Both the position numbers and the translations under genes were made by a program. From Candidatus Puniceispirillum marinum IMCC1322 (GTDB lineage Bacteria; Pseudomonadota; Alphaproteobacteria; Puniceispirillales; Puniceispirillaceae): 64,000 nt of DNA. Positions within the stretch are counted from its first letter, which is position 1; every line of letters starts with the position of its first letter. This document shows, piece after piece, positions 26,846 to 35,292 of this stretch. The stretch spans positions 1,240,001 to 1,304,000 of the forward strand of contig NC_014010.1 in NCBI RefSeq assembly GCF_000024465.1, written 5' to 3'. Below the pieces are notes generated by a model, which made no database searches, was not told the origin of the DNA, and worked only from the letters and a program-made list of their open reading frames with translations.

Positions 26846-29338
26846 TTACACCTTTAACTTTGCATTTGTCGGGTCATACAGAACATTGCCTTCAACAATA
26901 TGCGCATCGCGTATCCGGCCAAGCACATCAACTGCCAGATTTGCCCCCTCAACCAGCGCGTCTGCATCAATCACCGCCATGGCTATCGATGCCCCTACCC
27001 GATGTCCATAGCCTGCCGATACGACCAGACCGGCAGCCACATCATTGACCAGAACCGTGCTTAGATAGACAGCCTCACCAAAGGGCTCACCATCAGCCGG
27101 ATCATCAATCGTCAAAGTTACAAAGCGGCGTTTTGTACCTGCCTGATGCTCGGCCATCAAAGCTGTCTTGCCGGTAAAATCGTCCTTACCAAAATTCACC
27201 CAGCGTTCGAGACCGCTTTCCAGCATTGTATAATCCGAAGTCAGATCCGATTTCCATGACCTATAGCCTTTTTCAAGCCGCATCGAGTCGAGTGCCAACA
27301 TACCGAAATGTCCAAGTTGATGCGCATCACCCTGTGCAATAATGGCGTCATAGACGCTAACAACATCCTGCATCGGACAATGTAGTTCCCATCCAGCTTC
27401 ACCGGCAAAGGAGACACGAATGGCCGTTGTATCAACGCCTGCTATTTTTACCCGCTGATGTGTCAGCCACGGAAATGCACCTGACGCCACATCAATATCA
27501 ACCACATCAGCAAGCAAAGCAGGTGCCTTTGGTCCAGTGACAAGCAAGGTGGCAAAATCGCGCGTTATGTCGCTGATAGAAATCGCTCCCCCTGCTGGCA
27601 AGGCAAAGAACAGCAGATCGAAATCATGCCAGTACGCGCCAGCACCTGTCATCAACATAAATTCATCTTCACCAAGACAGGTCGCGGTCATTTCGCTAAG
27701 CACGCGCCCCTTTGGCGAGGCAAAATAAATCAGGCCAATCCGCCCGGGCTTTGGCAGATTGCCAGTAACCAGCGATGATAGCCAACTGCGGGTACCTTCA
27801 CCCTTTACCAGATAACGCGAAAAGCCAGTCATTTCGAGAATGCCTGCATGTTCTGCAACATGGCGGCATTCGGCACCAACCGTATCGAACCAGCCTTGAC
27901 GGTCATAGCTATCTGCAGGACGCCTCTCATCGCCTGCCTTGGGGAACCAGTCGGCGCGTTCCCAGCCACCATAGGCGCCAAATTCGGCACCCGCAGCTTC
28001 GAGCCGTTCATAAAGCGGACTCACCTTTGCCTTACGGCCAGCTGGCCACTGAATTTGTGGAAAATGCATGGCATATTCATGACTATAGGTTTCAATGGCC
28101 TTAGCCGCCGTATAAGCCGTATCGACATGGTCGGTAAAGCGGCGGGGGTCAACCGCCCAACTATCGGTTTCGGCTTCGCCTTCGACAATAATATCTGCCA
28201 GTAATTTACCCGCGCCACCGCCCTGCACAATACCAAAGGTAAACACACAGGCTTCAAAGGCGTTGGGCACGCCCGGCATCTGGCCAATAAGCGGCAAACC
28301 GTCAGGCGTATAGGGAATCGGGCCATTGACCACGCGGGTGATCCCACCACTGCCCAGAATAGGCACACGCTCACAGGCATCCTCAATATACCATTCCAGC
28401 CGGTCAAGGTCGTCATTATATAGCTGGAAAGAGAAATCATCAGGCATCGGATCATCGTCGGTCAGCCAATGGGCACGGCAATTTTTTTCATATGGCCCAA
28501 GCAATAATCCGTCTTTTTCCTGGCGCAGATAATACGAGCTGTCTGGATCGCGTAGCAATGGTAACTTGCTGTCGCGTGCGGTCAGTTCGGGAATAGCTTC
28601 GGTAATCAGATATTGATGCGCCAGTGATACACAGGGCACATCTCGGCCAAACATCTTGCCAAGTTCATTGGCACGGTAACCAGCTGCATTGACAACAAAT
28701 TCAGCCTGAATATCACCTTGCGACGTCGAAATCGTCCATTCACCCTTGTCCCATTTGACACCGGTTACTGGACAGAAACGAATGATGGTCGCACCAAGAT
28801 CACGCGCACCCTTGGCCAATGCCTGCGTTAATTGCGCTGGATCAATATCGCCATCATAGGGATCCCACTGGCCACCATATAGGTCATGCGTTTCAAGAAA
28901 CGGATAGACATCCTGCATGTCCTTATTCGACATTTCCTGCAATTCGACACCCATCTGCCGGCCCATACGCTCAACATGGCGAAACTCCTCCATACGCTGA
29001 CGACTATGGGCAAGGCGTATCGCACCTGTCACATGATAATTCATAGGATAATCAACCAACGCGCCAAGCTCGCGATATAGGCGCGTCGAATAGGACTGGA
29101 TCTTCATCATTGTCCATGACCCGACAAAGTTCGGGCAATTGCCAGCCGCGTGCCAAGTGGATCCCGAAGTCAGCTCGTTTTTTTCGAGCAGAACAACATC
29201 TGTCCAACCCAATTTAGCAAGATGATACAGTACAGATGTACCAACTGCTCCACCACCAATCACGACAACACGGGCACTTTTTGGCAATGGTGTTGTGGAT
29301 TGCAGGGTCTCAGTCTGTTTTGTTTGCTGTTCGTTCAT
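26846..29338 (-). CDS. Dimethylglycine/sarcosine dehydrogenase-like FAD-GcvT protein, copy 2
   Basis: 830-residue paralogue of the preceding type with the same plan: FAD domain with VVIGGGAVGTSVLYHLAKLG at about 25-44, SGSTWHAAGNCPNFV carrying the putative FAD-linking histidine, then a linking domain and a GcvT half with ILEMTGFSRYLVKGEG and FAGEAGWELHCP. It differs from copy 1 around the active site (NCPNFVGSWTMM versus LIAQLRATQNMT), so the two likely act on successive substrates, for example dimethylglycine then sarcosine. It starts 38 bp after the regulator gene; the ribosome site is weak. Confidence 0.88.
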   Translation of the reverse strand: MNEQQTKQTETLQSTTPLPKSARVVVIGGGAVGTSVLYHLAKLGWTDVVLLEKNELTSGSTWHAAGNCPNFVGSWTMMKIQSYSTRLYRELGALVDYPMNYHVTGAIRLAHSRQRMEEFRHVERMGRQMGVELQEMSNKDMQDVYPFLETHDLYGGQWDPYDGDIDPAQLTQALAKGARDLGATIIRFCPVTGVKWDKGEWTISTSQGDIQAEFVVNAAGYRANELGKMFGRDVPCVSLAHQYLITEAIPELTARDSKLPLLRDPDSSYYLRQEKDGLLLGPYEKNCRAHWLTDDDPMPDDFSFQLYNDDLDRLEWYIEDACERVPILGSGGITRVVNGPIPYTPDGLPLIGQMPGVPNAFEACVFTFGIVQGGGAGKLLADIIVEGEAETDSWAVDPRRFTDHVDTAYTAAKAIETYSHEYAMHFPQIQWPAGRKAKVSPLYERLEAAGAEFGAYGGWERADWFPKAGDERRPADSYDRQGWFDTVGAECRHVAEHAGILEMTGFSRYLVKGEGTRSWLSSLVTGNLPKPGRIGLIYFASPKGRVLSEMTATCLGEDEFMLMTGAGAYWHDFDLLFFALPAGGAISISDITRDFATLLVTGPKAPALLADVVDIDVASGAFPWLTHQRVKIAGVDTTAIRVSFAGEAGWELHCPMQDVVSVYDAIIAQGDAHQLGHFGMLALDSMRLEKGYRSWKSDLTSDYTMLESGLERWVNFGKDDFTGKTALMAEHQAGTKRRFVTLTIDDPADGEPFGEAVYLSTVLVNDVAAGLVVSAGYGHRVGASIAMAVIDADALVEGANLAVDVLGRIRDAHIVEGNVLYDPTNAKLKV

Positions 29339-29376
29339 TTTATGTACTCAGTCACATTCAGTCTGCATTATATTTA

Positions 29377-30003
29377 CTAATAAATTGGTGGGGCGATCAC
29401 CCAGATCAGGATGGCTGGCACAGTGCCTTCATTCACCCATGACACGGTTTCGCCAGCAAACCGGAAGCTGTCACCAGCCCGCAACTCAAAACGGTCACCA
29501 TCAATAAACAACACAAGGCTACCTTCAATAACATAGCCTGCTTCTTCGCTTTGCCTGACAAACGGTTCCGGGCAGCGAGCGCCTGGGGCAAATACCGAAT
29601 GGACAATCTCAAACGCACCGCCCAGATCAGGCGATAACAGGCTTTCAACCAGACCTTTGGTATCGTCACTCATCGACCGGCGCGAATCTCCACGCACGAC
29701 AAATTGGCTTTCCGGATCATCGCTACTTGATGAAAAAAAGAAACTGACGGGCAGATTAAACAAGCCGGCAATACGGCGGATATCTTCTAATGCGGGTTCT
29801 GACACGCCGCGTTCAACCTGTGACAGCCAGCCAACCGAGCGTTCAAGATGATCGGCAAGATCGCTTAGCGTCCAGTTACGTGATCGGCGCAAGGCGCGAA
29901 TGTCACTGCCGATCTGCCCTGTTGAACGCAGTGGCGCACTGGCACTGGCACTCGAACTGGCACTCGAACTGGCATTTGGTTGTTTTTCCATCTTCACAAG
30001 CAT
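29377..30003 (-). CDS. XRE-family regulator with C-terminal cupin
   Basis: About 208 residues: a Ser/Ala-rich N-terminal tail of repeated ASSS units, an XRE helix-turn-helix (IRALRRSRNWTLSDLADHLE and WLSQVERG) and a cupin domain (PEPFVRQSEEAGYVIEGSLV, FRFAGETVSWVNEG) that probably senses the substrate. Start choice is uncertain: the ATG at 30003 has GAGAG 8 nt upstream, while ATGs at 30030 and 29991 are also possible. It is the first gene of the methylated-amine operon on the minus strand, so it most likely controls it and itself. Inverted TTTTCAT/ATGAAAA sequences lie upstream. Confidence 0.87.
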   Translation of the reverse strand: MLVKMEKQPNASSSASSSASASAPLRSTGQIGSDIRALRRSRNWTLSDLADHLERSVGWLSQVERGVSEPALEDIRRIAGLFNLPVSFFFSSSSDDPESQFVVRGDSRRSMSDDTKGLVESLLSPDLGGAFEIVHSVFAPGARCPEPFVRQSEEAGYVIEGSLVLFIDGDRFELRAGDSFRFAGETVSWVNEGTVPAILIWVIAPPIY

Positions 30004-30039
30004 CTGAAACACTCTCTTTCCCCCTAACATTGCGAGGAG

Positions 30040-30100
30040 AAAATGAAAAAATCAAACAAATTTTCATGTAAAAACGGATTTAGGTGATTATTTTCATTTT
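30040..30100. promoter_or_regulatory. Inverted-repeat cluster upstream of the methylated-amine operon; candidate regulator site
   Basis: AAAATGAAAA (30040-30049) and TTTTCATTTT (30091-30100) are perfect 10-bp inverted repeats 41 bp apart. Another TTTTCAT lies between them at 30061-30067 and pairs with the first arm. The position directly upstream of the XRE-cupin gene makes autoregulation the natural reading, but AT-rich composition weakens the case. Confidence 0.45.
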
Positions 30101-30139
30101 GCTACTATGGTTGCCCTGAATGCCAGCGTCAAACACCGA

Positions 30140-30559
30140 TCACTGACGGTTATGCGTTTCGTCACTTTGATCTAGGGAATTGGGTGCCATATCCTCACCT
30201 GTTGCGCCCGTCATCCAGATCAGCGCGATAAATAATCCCTTCGCACGCGGCAAAATCACATAGACGCCAATCAGCATGATCACCGACAGAATAGCGCAGG
30301 CAATCCATAGCGGTATCGAATCATCGCGCCCGAAATAGAGCATCAGCGGCACAACCACATGCCCAAGTACCAATATGGTGACCCAGGCCGGGCCATCATC
30401 AGCACTGATATGGCTAAAATCACTTTTGCAGGCTTCACATTCTGTGACTGGTTTAAGATAGCCACACAACAACGTGCCAATCCCGCATTGCGGACAGCGC
30501 CGCCTTAAACCGCGTGTCAAAGCGGTACCATATGAAAGCGAAGAAGATGGGGTCTGCAT
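30140..30559 (-). CDS. DUF983 membrane protein with zinc-ribbon
   Basis: 139-residue protein of the DUF983 family. The N-terminus has a zinc ribbon, CPQCGIG (first pair) and CEACKSDF (second pair). Two membrane segments follow: WVTILVLGHVVVPLMLYFG and LWIACAILSVIMLIGVYVIL. Function unknown; the family is often near cytochrome oxidase assembly or Nudix genes in alphaproteobacteria, but no such neighbour exists here. AGGA is upstream of the ATG. It is transcribed in the same direction as the protease gene upstream, separated by 213 bp that contain a repeat. Confidence 0.83.
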   Translation of the reverse strand: MQTPSSSLSYGTALTRGLRRRCPQCGIGTLLCGYLKPVTECEACKSDFSHISADDGPAWVTILVLGHVVVPLMLYFGRDDSIPLWIACAILSVIMLIGVYVILPRAKGLFIALIWMTGATGEDMAPNSLDQSDETHNRQ

Positions 30560-30671
30560 TCGTCTGATCCTGCTAGCTGTAAGGCCAAATTGTTACCACT
30601 ACAGCTAGCATGATTTGGTCTGTCTGCCTATCGATCCGGCATGCGCCACAGCGCCACAGGCTGATCTGAGA

Positions 30672-30829
30672 GGTGATACTTATTCCAACGCTAGAAACTG
30701 GCGATAAGCCCGGCATTTATGTGGCGATTTGCTGGCCTGTCCTATATTTGGTTTGGTGATACTGTTCCAACGCTAGAAACTGGCGATAAGCCCGGCATTT
30801 ATATGGCGATTTGTCTTGCCTGCCATATT
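30672..30829. repeat. Near-tandem duplication of the protease gene's 3' end (about 75 bp, two copies)
   Basis: Copy A (30672-30748) and copy B (30755-30829) share an identical 38-bp core (30683-30720 and 30765-30802) and similar flanks with small indels. Copy B contains the last codons and stop of the protease gene. On the minus strand copy A can encode the same NRHINAGLIASF ending with a stop, but its upstream part is frameshifted, so it is a non-functional second gene end. Confidence 0.85.
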
Positions 30830-33448
30830 GCCCCAGTTCTGATGCGATGCGGCTTCGACAAACCAGCGAAATGCGGCATCCCCATATGATCGCGCTTTGA
30901 GTTGCCGCACATAGGATATATGCGCGATCCGGTGCCGCTTTGGCACGGCAAAATCAATCTGGTCAACCGCCACATTATATTTACCTGTCATATCATACCC
31001 TTTGACGCTATGTTGCGTCATCGCGCCCTGACGCACCGCCAAGGGCAGTCGATAGCCAATCGCGATATAATCTTTATCTGCAATCACGTCGGTGACGGTC
31101 AGCCGCACATCGGCACTATCGGCATCCAGCGACATATCATCGACATAGGCATTGTGACGAAAATCAACCTTTGTTTTGAGCGTCATATAATCAGCCGACA
31201 TCCTCATGCGCGCGGACAGTGCGGCCGCCGCACCAAGATGCAGATAATTTGTTCTGGTAGCCTTATCAAGCTGGAACGCCCCTTCGCCACGACTTGCCAG
31301 AAACCGTCCATGTTCAAAAAACTGACCTGCCGACAAGCTGATCTTTGAGGATTTGTCGCGATGCGCCAGCGATATACCAACATCGTCAAAGCGATATGAA
31401 CCATCATCATCAGCCCGATCAGTACGCGTCGAAGTACCTGTACCACCTAACTGTCCGCGCCCAGTATAAATGCCCAGCCATAGATTTTCATTCAACGCGG
31501 TATCAAACCGGCCTTGCATATGATCGCGACTATGGCTTCCCAGCCCAGCCCACATGCTTTTATTCGTCGATGACGGCATCATGCTATCGGCGGTCTGTGC
31601 CTTGGCAAAGGCAAGATGCGTGCGGTAATGCGTGCCTTGAATGTCACCAAACATATCAAAGGACACACCCTTTCCGCGCTGGCCAAAGCGGTCATCCGAC
31701 AGGCTGTAAAACAGGCTACCATCGCCATCAAGCGCCACCGTGCGCGATGCCGCACTGACCTTGCCATGATGAAACTGCATCAAGGAATCAAGGCTGGGGG
31801 CTTTACGTATCGGTGCCTGTAGCGGCGTTTTCATCTGATAGGAACGGTTATATTTGTCAAACACGCCCGAGGTCAGCGACTGCCCCGCCCCGCCATTGCC
31901 AAAAGCGGTGGAAAAGGCCACCGCATTCTGCCGAGGGTCAAAACCGGATAGCGGGCTGGCATGCCGCCCCGCGGCCCTTGTCGCACCTATCGGCTCTAAC
32001 GCTCTGGCCAGATTCAACAAGCCATGACCATAAACATCGTCAACTCCGGGCGCACCCAGGTCAGTCGCCGTATCAAGCACAATCCGCACAGCCGCTTCGG
32101 CGGTTAGTTGCGGGTCTTTGCCTTTCAGAACCGCCAGCGCCCCCGATACCATCGGCGCCGCCATTGATGTGCCGGAATAAACACCATAGCCATGAAACGC
32201 ACCCACACCTGTCTCACGGCGATCAAAAGTTGACAAAATACGTGTTCCCGGCGCGGCAAGACAATAGGCCTTGGCAATACCACATCCATTACTGAACGGG
32301 GCAATTCTATTATTCCGATCCGTCGCCACTACAGCCAGCCATTTACCAACCGCATCACCATTGGCCACAAAATAAGCTGATAAAAGTGACGGGATATTGG
32401 CAGGTGTATTTGTCTTGGCAATCTGGCTATCCGTTGGCTTTAAAAAACCAATCAGGGTGCGTTCACCCTCGTTCAGATAGTTATGAATATCTTCACCTGC
32501 GAATTTTTCTTTATAAATATCTATTTCACCTGTTTCGGCGTTCCAGCCATCATTACCTGCGGCGAACACAGTCACGAATTTATTCAGCTTCACCTGTTCC
32601 CGTAAATCCTGATGGTTAAATTTGTTAATGAACGCGCGATAGTCAGCTGCCCCACGCGGTTGCAAGAAATATCCCTTTTTACCCCCAGCCAAAGCCACTT
32701 CCTTTACCCTTGGACGCAAAGTATATCCCCAGCTATTATTCATGACAAAGGCACCTGTGTCATCATTGATGTACTTCATAATGTTTTTTAGCTTGGTGGC
32801 TGAATTTGCAGCATATTCATGATCAGGATCTATATCAGCAGAAAATTTATATCTGTTTGGAATACCGCTTAGTACATATCTTACAGGAATGATTTTGGCA
32901 CCTGGTGCCACGCCTCTTACGCCGCGCCCATTATCGGCGGCGGCAATAATACCCGCAACATGCGTGCCATGCGAAATACTTTCACGCCCACGATCAAGCG
33001 TTGGCCCATGATCTGATGAGGGCCGTCTATCAAGAAAACTGCGCCCTACAATTTGGCCATCGGGGCGCTTGAGAATATTATCCTGCAATTCAGGATGATC
33101 TACATCAACGCCGTCATCAACAACGGCAACCTGAACATTCGCGCCGGTATTTCTGGCCTGAATCGCGCTACCCAGCCCAATCCGGCCATGCGCATAAGAT
33201 AGTCGTTGATGATTGGAAGGCCCCCAACCAGTGTATATACCTGCAACAGGGTCATATATGATGGTACTACTATCTCCCAACCAAGGTTTGCCGCTGGTTT
33301 GCAAGCTGGCAAGGCTTGTGGTTGCCCCACTCCCACCGCCACCGCCGCCACCGCAGGCGGCAAGCGTGCCTAAAAGCAGAGCAGGCAGAATGTAACGAGG
33401 GAAAAAACGACGTGAACCGGATGTATATGCAGTCTGGCGCGGTATCAT
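30773..33448 (-). CDS. Lipoprotein subtilisin (S8) with autotransporter-like C-terminal domain
   Basis: Predicted secreted serine protease of 891 residues. Signal peptide with lipobox LAAC (29-32; Cys32 would be lipidated) followed by a poly-Gly linker. S8 catalytic domain about 55-500: Asp111 (VVDDGVDVDHP), His160 (SHGTHVAG), Asn299 (AAGNDG), Ser428 (SGTSMAAP). The last ~280 residues are rich in alternating strands and end in Phe, like an outer-membrane beta-barrel. The plan matches lipoprotein autotransporter proteases NalP and SphB1. The ATG at 33448 is used since AAAGGGG precedes it; an upstream start at 33493 would add a polar extension before the signal. Confidence 0.85.
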   Translation of the reverse strand: MIPRQTAYTSGSRRFFPRYILPALLLGTLAACGGGGGGGSGATTSLASLQTSGKPWLGDSSTIIYDPVAGIYTGWGPSNHQRLSYAHGRIGLGSAIQARNTGANVQVAVVDDGVDVDHPELQDNILKRPDGQIVGRSFLDRRPSSDHGPTLDRGRESISHGTHVAGIIAAADNGRGVRGVAPGAKIIPVRYVLSGIPNRYKFSADIDPDHEYAANSATKLKNIMKYINDDTGAFVMNNSWGYTLRPRVKEVALAGGKKGYFLQPRGAADYRAFINKFNHQDLREQVKLNKFVTVFAAGNDGWNAETGEIDIYKEKFAGEDIHNYLNEGERTLIGFLKPTDSQIAKTNTPANIPSLLSAYFVANGDAVGKWLAVVATDRNNRIAPFSNGCGIAKAYCLAAPGTRILSTFDRRETGVGAFHGYGVYSGTSMAAPMVSGALAVLKGKDPQLTAEAAVRIVLDTATDLGAPGVDDVYGHGLLNLARALEPIGATRAAGRHASPLSGFDPRQNAVAFSTAFGNGGAGQSLTSGVFDKYNRSYQMKTPLQAPIRKAPSLDSLMQFHHGKVSAASRTVALDGDGSLFYSLSDDRFGQRGKGVSFDMFGDIQGTHYRTHLAFAKAQTADSMMPSSTNKSMWAGLGSHSRDHMQGRFDTALNENLWLGIYTGRGQLGGTGTSTRTDRADDDGSYRFDDVGISLAHRDKSSKISLSAGQFFEHGRFLASRGEGAFQLDKATRTNYLHLGAAAALSARMRMSADYMTLKTKVDFRHNAYVDDMSLDADSADVRLTVTDVIADKDYIAIGYRLPLAVRQGAMTQHSVKGYDMTGKYNVAVDQIDFAVPKRHRIAHISYVRQLKARSYGDAAFRWFVEAASHQNWGNMAGKTNRHINAGLIASF

Positions 33449-33625
33449 CAGCAACCCCTTTGATTCGATAAATTGAACCAAAAGGGTACGCAAGACGGGT
33501 TAAATAAACGTTAGCATGACTGATATTCTTTATTTAATTACAATATGTTACATTATTTAACACTAATATACTGAGCTGGCCTACCCCGCCAGATCGGGGC
33601 GAATATCCCAAGGCAGATATAAATG

Positions 33626-33952
33626 TCAAACCGCGCATGACACGCAGGTTGTAACGGCCGGATCAATTTGTAGCCGTGCGGGCTTGATCGGCTCATCGCA
33701 TCCAAGGCAATATCCGTAATCGTCCGCCTCGATACGTTGCAAGGCCGCCGCCAGAATGATTAGACGCTGTTGCCGTCTTTCTTCACGTGCCAGATCCATG
33801 GATTGCTGTTGCATCGCATCCATACGCGACAGACGGCCAACCGATTGCTGATCAAGCGTGACAGGATCACGGCCCGATTTACTGCTTTTACTCAAGCCCT
33901 CAAGCTCGGCTATTTCGGCCAGAATCAGCTTTCTAAATACCGTAACATCCAT
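33626..33952 (-). CDS. DksA/TraR-family C4 zinc-finger protein
   Basis: 108-residue protein with an N-terminal helical part and a C-terminal four-cysteine finger, CLGC...(17)...CVSC, in YGYCLGCDEPIKPARLQIDP. The finger spacing and DEPI...RL pattern are those of DksA/TraR proteins, which bind RNA polymerase in the secondary channel. It is shorter than true DksA and lacks the canonical DxxDxA coiled-coil tip as far as I can see, so it may not act in the stringent response. Monocistronic between the protease gene and the divergent DMT permease. Confidence 0.82.
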   Translation of the reverse strand: MDVTVFRKLILAEIAELEGLSKSSKSGRDPVTLDQQSVGRLSRMDAMQQQSMDLAREERRQQRLIILAAALQRIEADDYGYCLGCDEPIKPARLQIDPAVTTCVSCAV

Positions 33953-34074
33953 TCGGACACCATTTTACCAGTCGTTCTGATCGCCCATCAGTACAGCATA
34001 TATAACGCCTGATGAAAATGATTGACCTGACCCGCTTGCAACATCACAGTGATGCCACACCTTACCAATACGAT

Positions 34075-34110
<36 letters not shown>

Positions 34111-34128
34111 CTAGGGAGATACCATCAT

Positions 34129-35022
34129 ATGTTAGCACGATGTCTGCCCTGGATATTTATGCTGTGTATGGGGATGTTATGGGGGGGATCCTTTTCGGTT
34201 GCCAAGATTGCGATCAATGCGGGCGGCACCCCGATGGGCGTCGCCTTCTGGCAAGCGGTCATCGCAAGCGCTCTTTTACTAACATATACGCTGTTGCGGC
34301 GCCGACCAATGTCGCTGGGCGTCGAACAATTACGGTTTTATATCGTCGTTGGCTTGATGGGTATTGCAATACCGGGCGTATGTTTCTATCTGGCCACGCC
34401 GCATCTGCCCGCGGGCATATTGGCCATCACCGTAACCTTGGTACCTATTCTGACCTACTGTCTTGCCCTGTCACTCAGGCTTGAGCAGATATCATGGCGG
34501 CGTGTAACCGGCATTATCTTTGGTGCCTGTGCGATCCTGCTGCTGGTGGCGCCCGAGAGCAGTCTGCCAAACCGAAGCGATGTACCGTGGCTATTGCTGG
34601 CCTGCGTTAGTCCGCTATGCCTTGCAGCCCAAAACATTCTGCTAGCACGTTGGCATATTGCCGGTCTGGGGCCAATAAGGACTGCCTGCGGCATGAATCT
34701 CGCGGCCGCGGTGATCTTGCTACCTGTCACAGCGGTCAATGGTGACCTGTTCCTGCCAGCATTTCCGTTTGGCACCATTGAATGGGGGGTTGTCGGTCTA
34801 GCACTGATAGCAACGATTGCCTATACGATGTTCGTTATGACAATTGATCGCGCCGGACCGCTTTTTGCCAGTCAGGTTGGCTATGTTGTCACTTTGGCAG
34901 GTGTGTTTTGGGGTATGCTTTTATTTGGCGAAAGCCATTCGGCATGGGTCTGGGTATCTTTGGCAACAATGCTGGCGGGTCTGGCGCTGGTGACACCCCG
35001 CAAAACTGGCGAGACAGGCTAG
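34129..35022 (+). CDS. EamA/DMT-superfamily permease
   Basis: 297-residue transporter with about ten membrane helices in two EamA repeats, for example MLWGGSFSVAKIAINAGGTP and GIAIPGVCFYLATPHLPAGI in the first half and AGPLFASQVGYVVTLAGVFW in the second. Substrate unknown; related proteins move amino acids or other metabolites. The start at 34129 is preferred: AGGGAG lies 10 nt upstream and the protein then begins shortly before the first helix. An earlier in-frame ATG at 34012 would add a 39-residue tail containing a Thr-His repeat encoded by the microsatellite. Confidence 0.82.
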   Translation: MLARCLPWIFMLCMGMLWGGSFSVAKIAINAGGTPMGVAFWQAVIASALLLTYTLLRRRPMSLGVEQLRFYIVVGLMGIAIPGVCFYLATPHLPAGILAITVTLVPILTYCLALSLRLEQISWRRVTGIIFGACAILLLVAPESSLPNRSDVPWLLLACVSPLCLAAQNILLARWHIAGLGPIRTACGMNLAAAVILLPVTAVNGDLFLPAFPFGTIEWGVVGLALIATIAYTMFVMTIDRAGPLFASQVGYVVTLAGVFWGMLLFGESHSAWVWVSLATMLAGLALVTPRKTGETG

Positions 35023-35035
35023 ACTTTAATTTGGG

Positions 35036-35061
35036 GCTAGAATTTGGCGCTAGAATTTGGC
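35036..35061. repeat. Perfect 13-bp tandem duplication at a gene end
   Basis: GCTAGAATTTGGC occurs twice in direct succession (35036-35048, 35049-35061). On the minus strand the first copy encountered carries the last codons and TAG stop of the small membrane protein; the second repeats that stop just after it. Confidence 0.9.
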
Positions 35062-35259
35062 AAACGCCCATAGCGCAACAAAAAGCACAATCGGCACGAC
35101 CATCAAAGCACTGCCTATATGCTTTAAAAATTTCGGCATAATGCTGATCTGCTCTTTGATAGCATAACGTTTTTCCAGCGATTCGGCGCCGATATAAATC
35201 CCGTAACCGATACCTGCCACAATAATAGCGATCAGCGCATGCGGGTTAATCTGCTCCAT
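35050..35259 (-). CDS. Small two-helix membrane protein, function unknown
   Basis: 69 residues with two hydrophobic segments: ALIAIIVAGIGYGIYIGAES at the N-terminus and ALMVVPIVLFVALWAFAKF at the C-terminus, joined by a charged loop. I do not recognise the family. AAAGGA lies before the ATG, supporting a real gene. It sits 33 bp downstream of the dipeptidase start side neighbour on the same strand, so co-transcription with the M19 dipeptidase gene is likely. The stop lies inside a 13-bp tandem repeat. Confidence 0.6.
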   Translation of the reverse strand: MEQINPHALIAIIVAGIGYGIYIGAESLEKRYAIKEQISIMPKFLKHIGSALMVVPIVLFVALWAFAKF

Positions 35260-35292
35260 ATCACATTCCTTTATCTTTTAAAGGCAGTCTGA

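Noticed and set aside
31813-32295. 160-codon plus-strand frame inside the protease gene
   Set aside because: Antisense to a region holding catalytic residues of the S8 protease; no recognisable domain.
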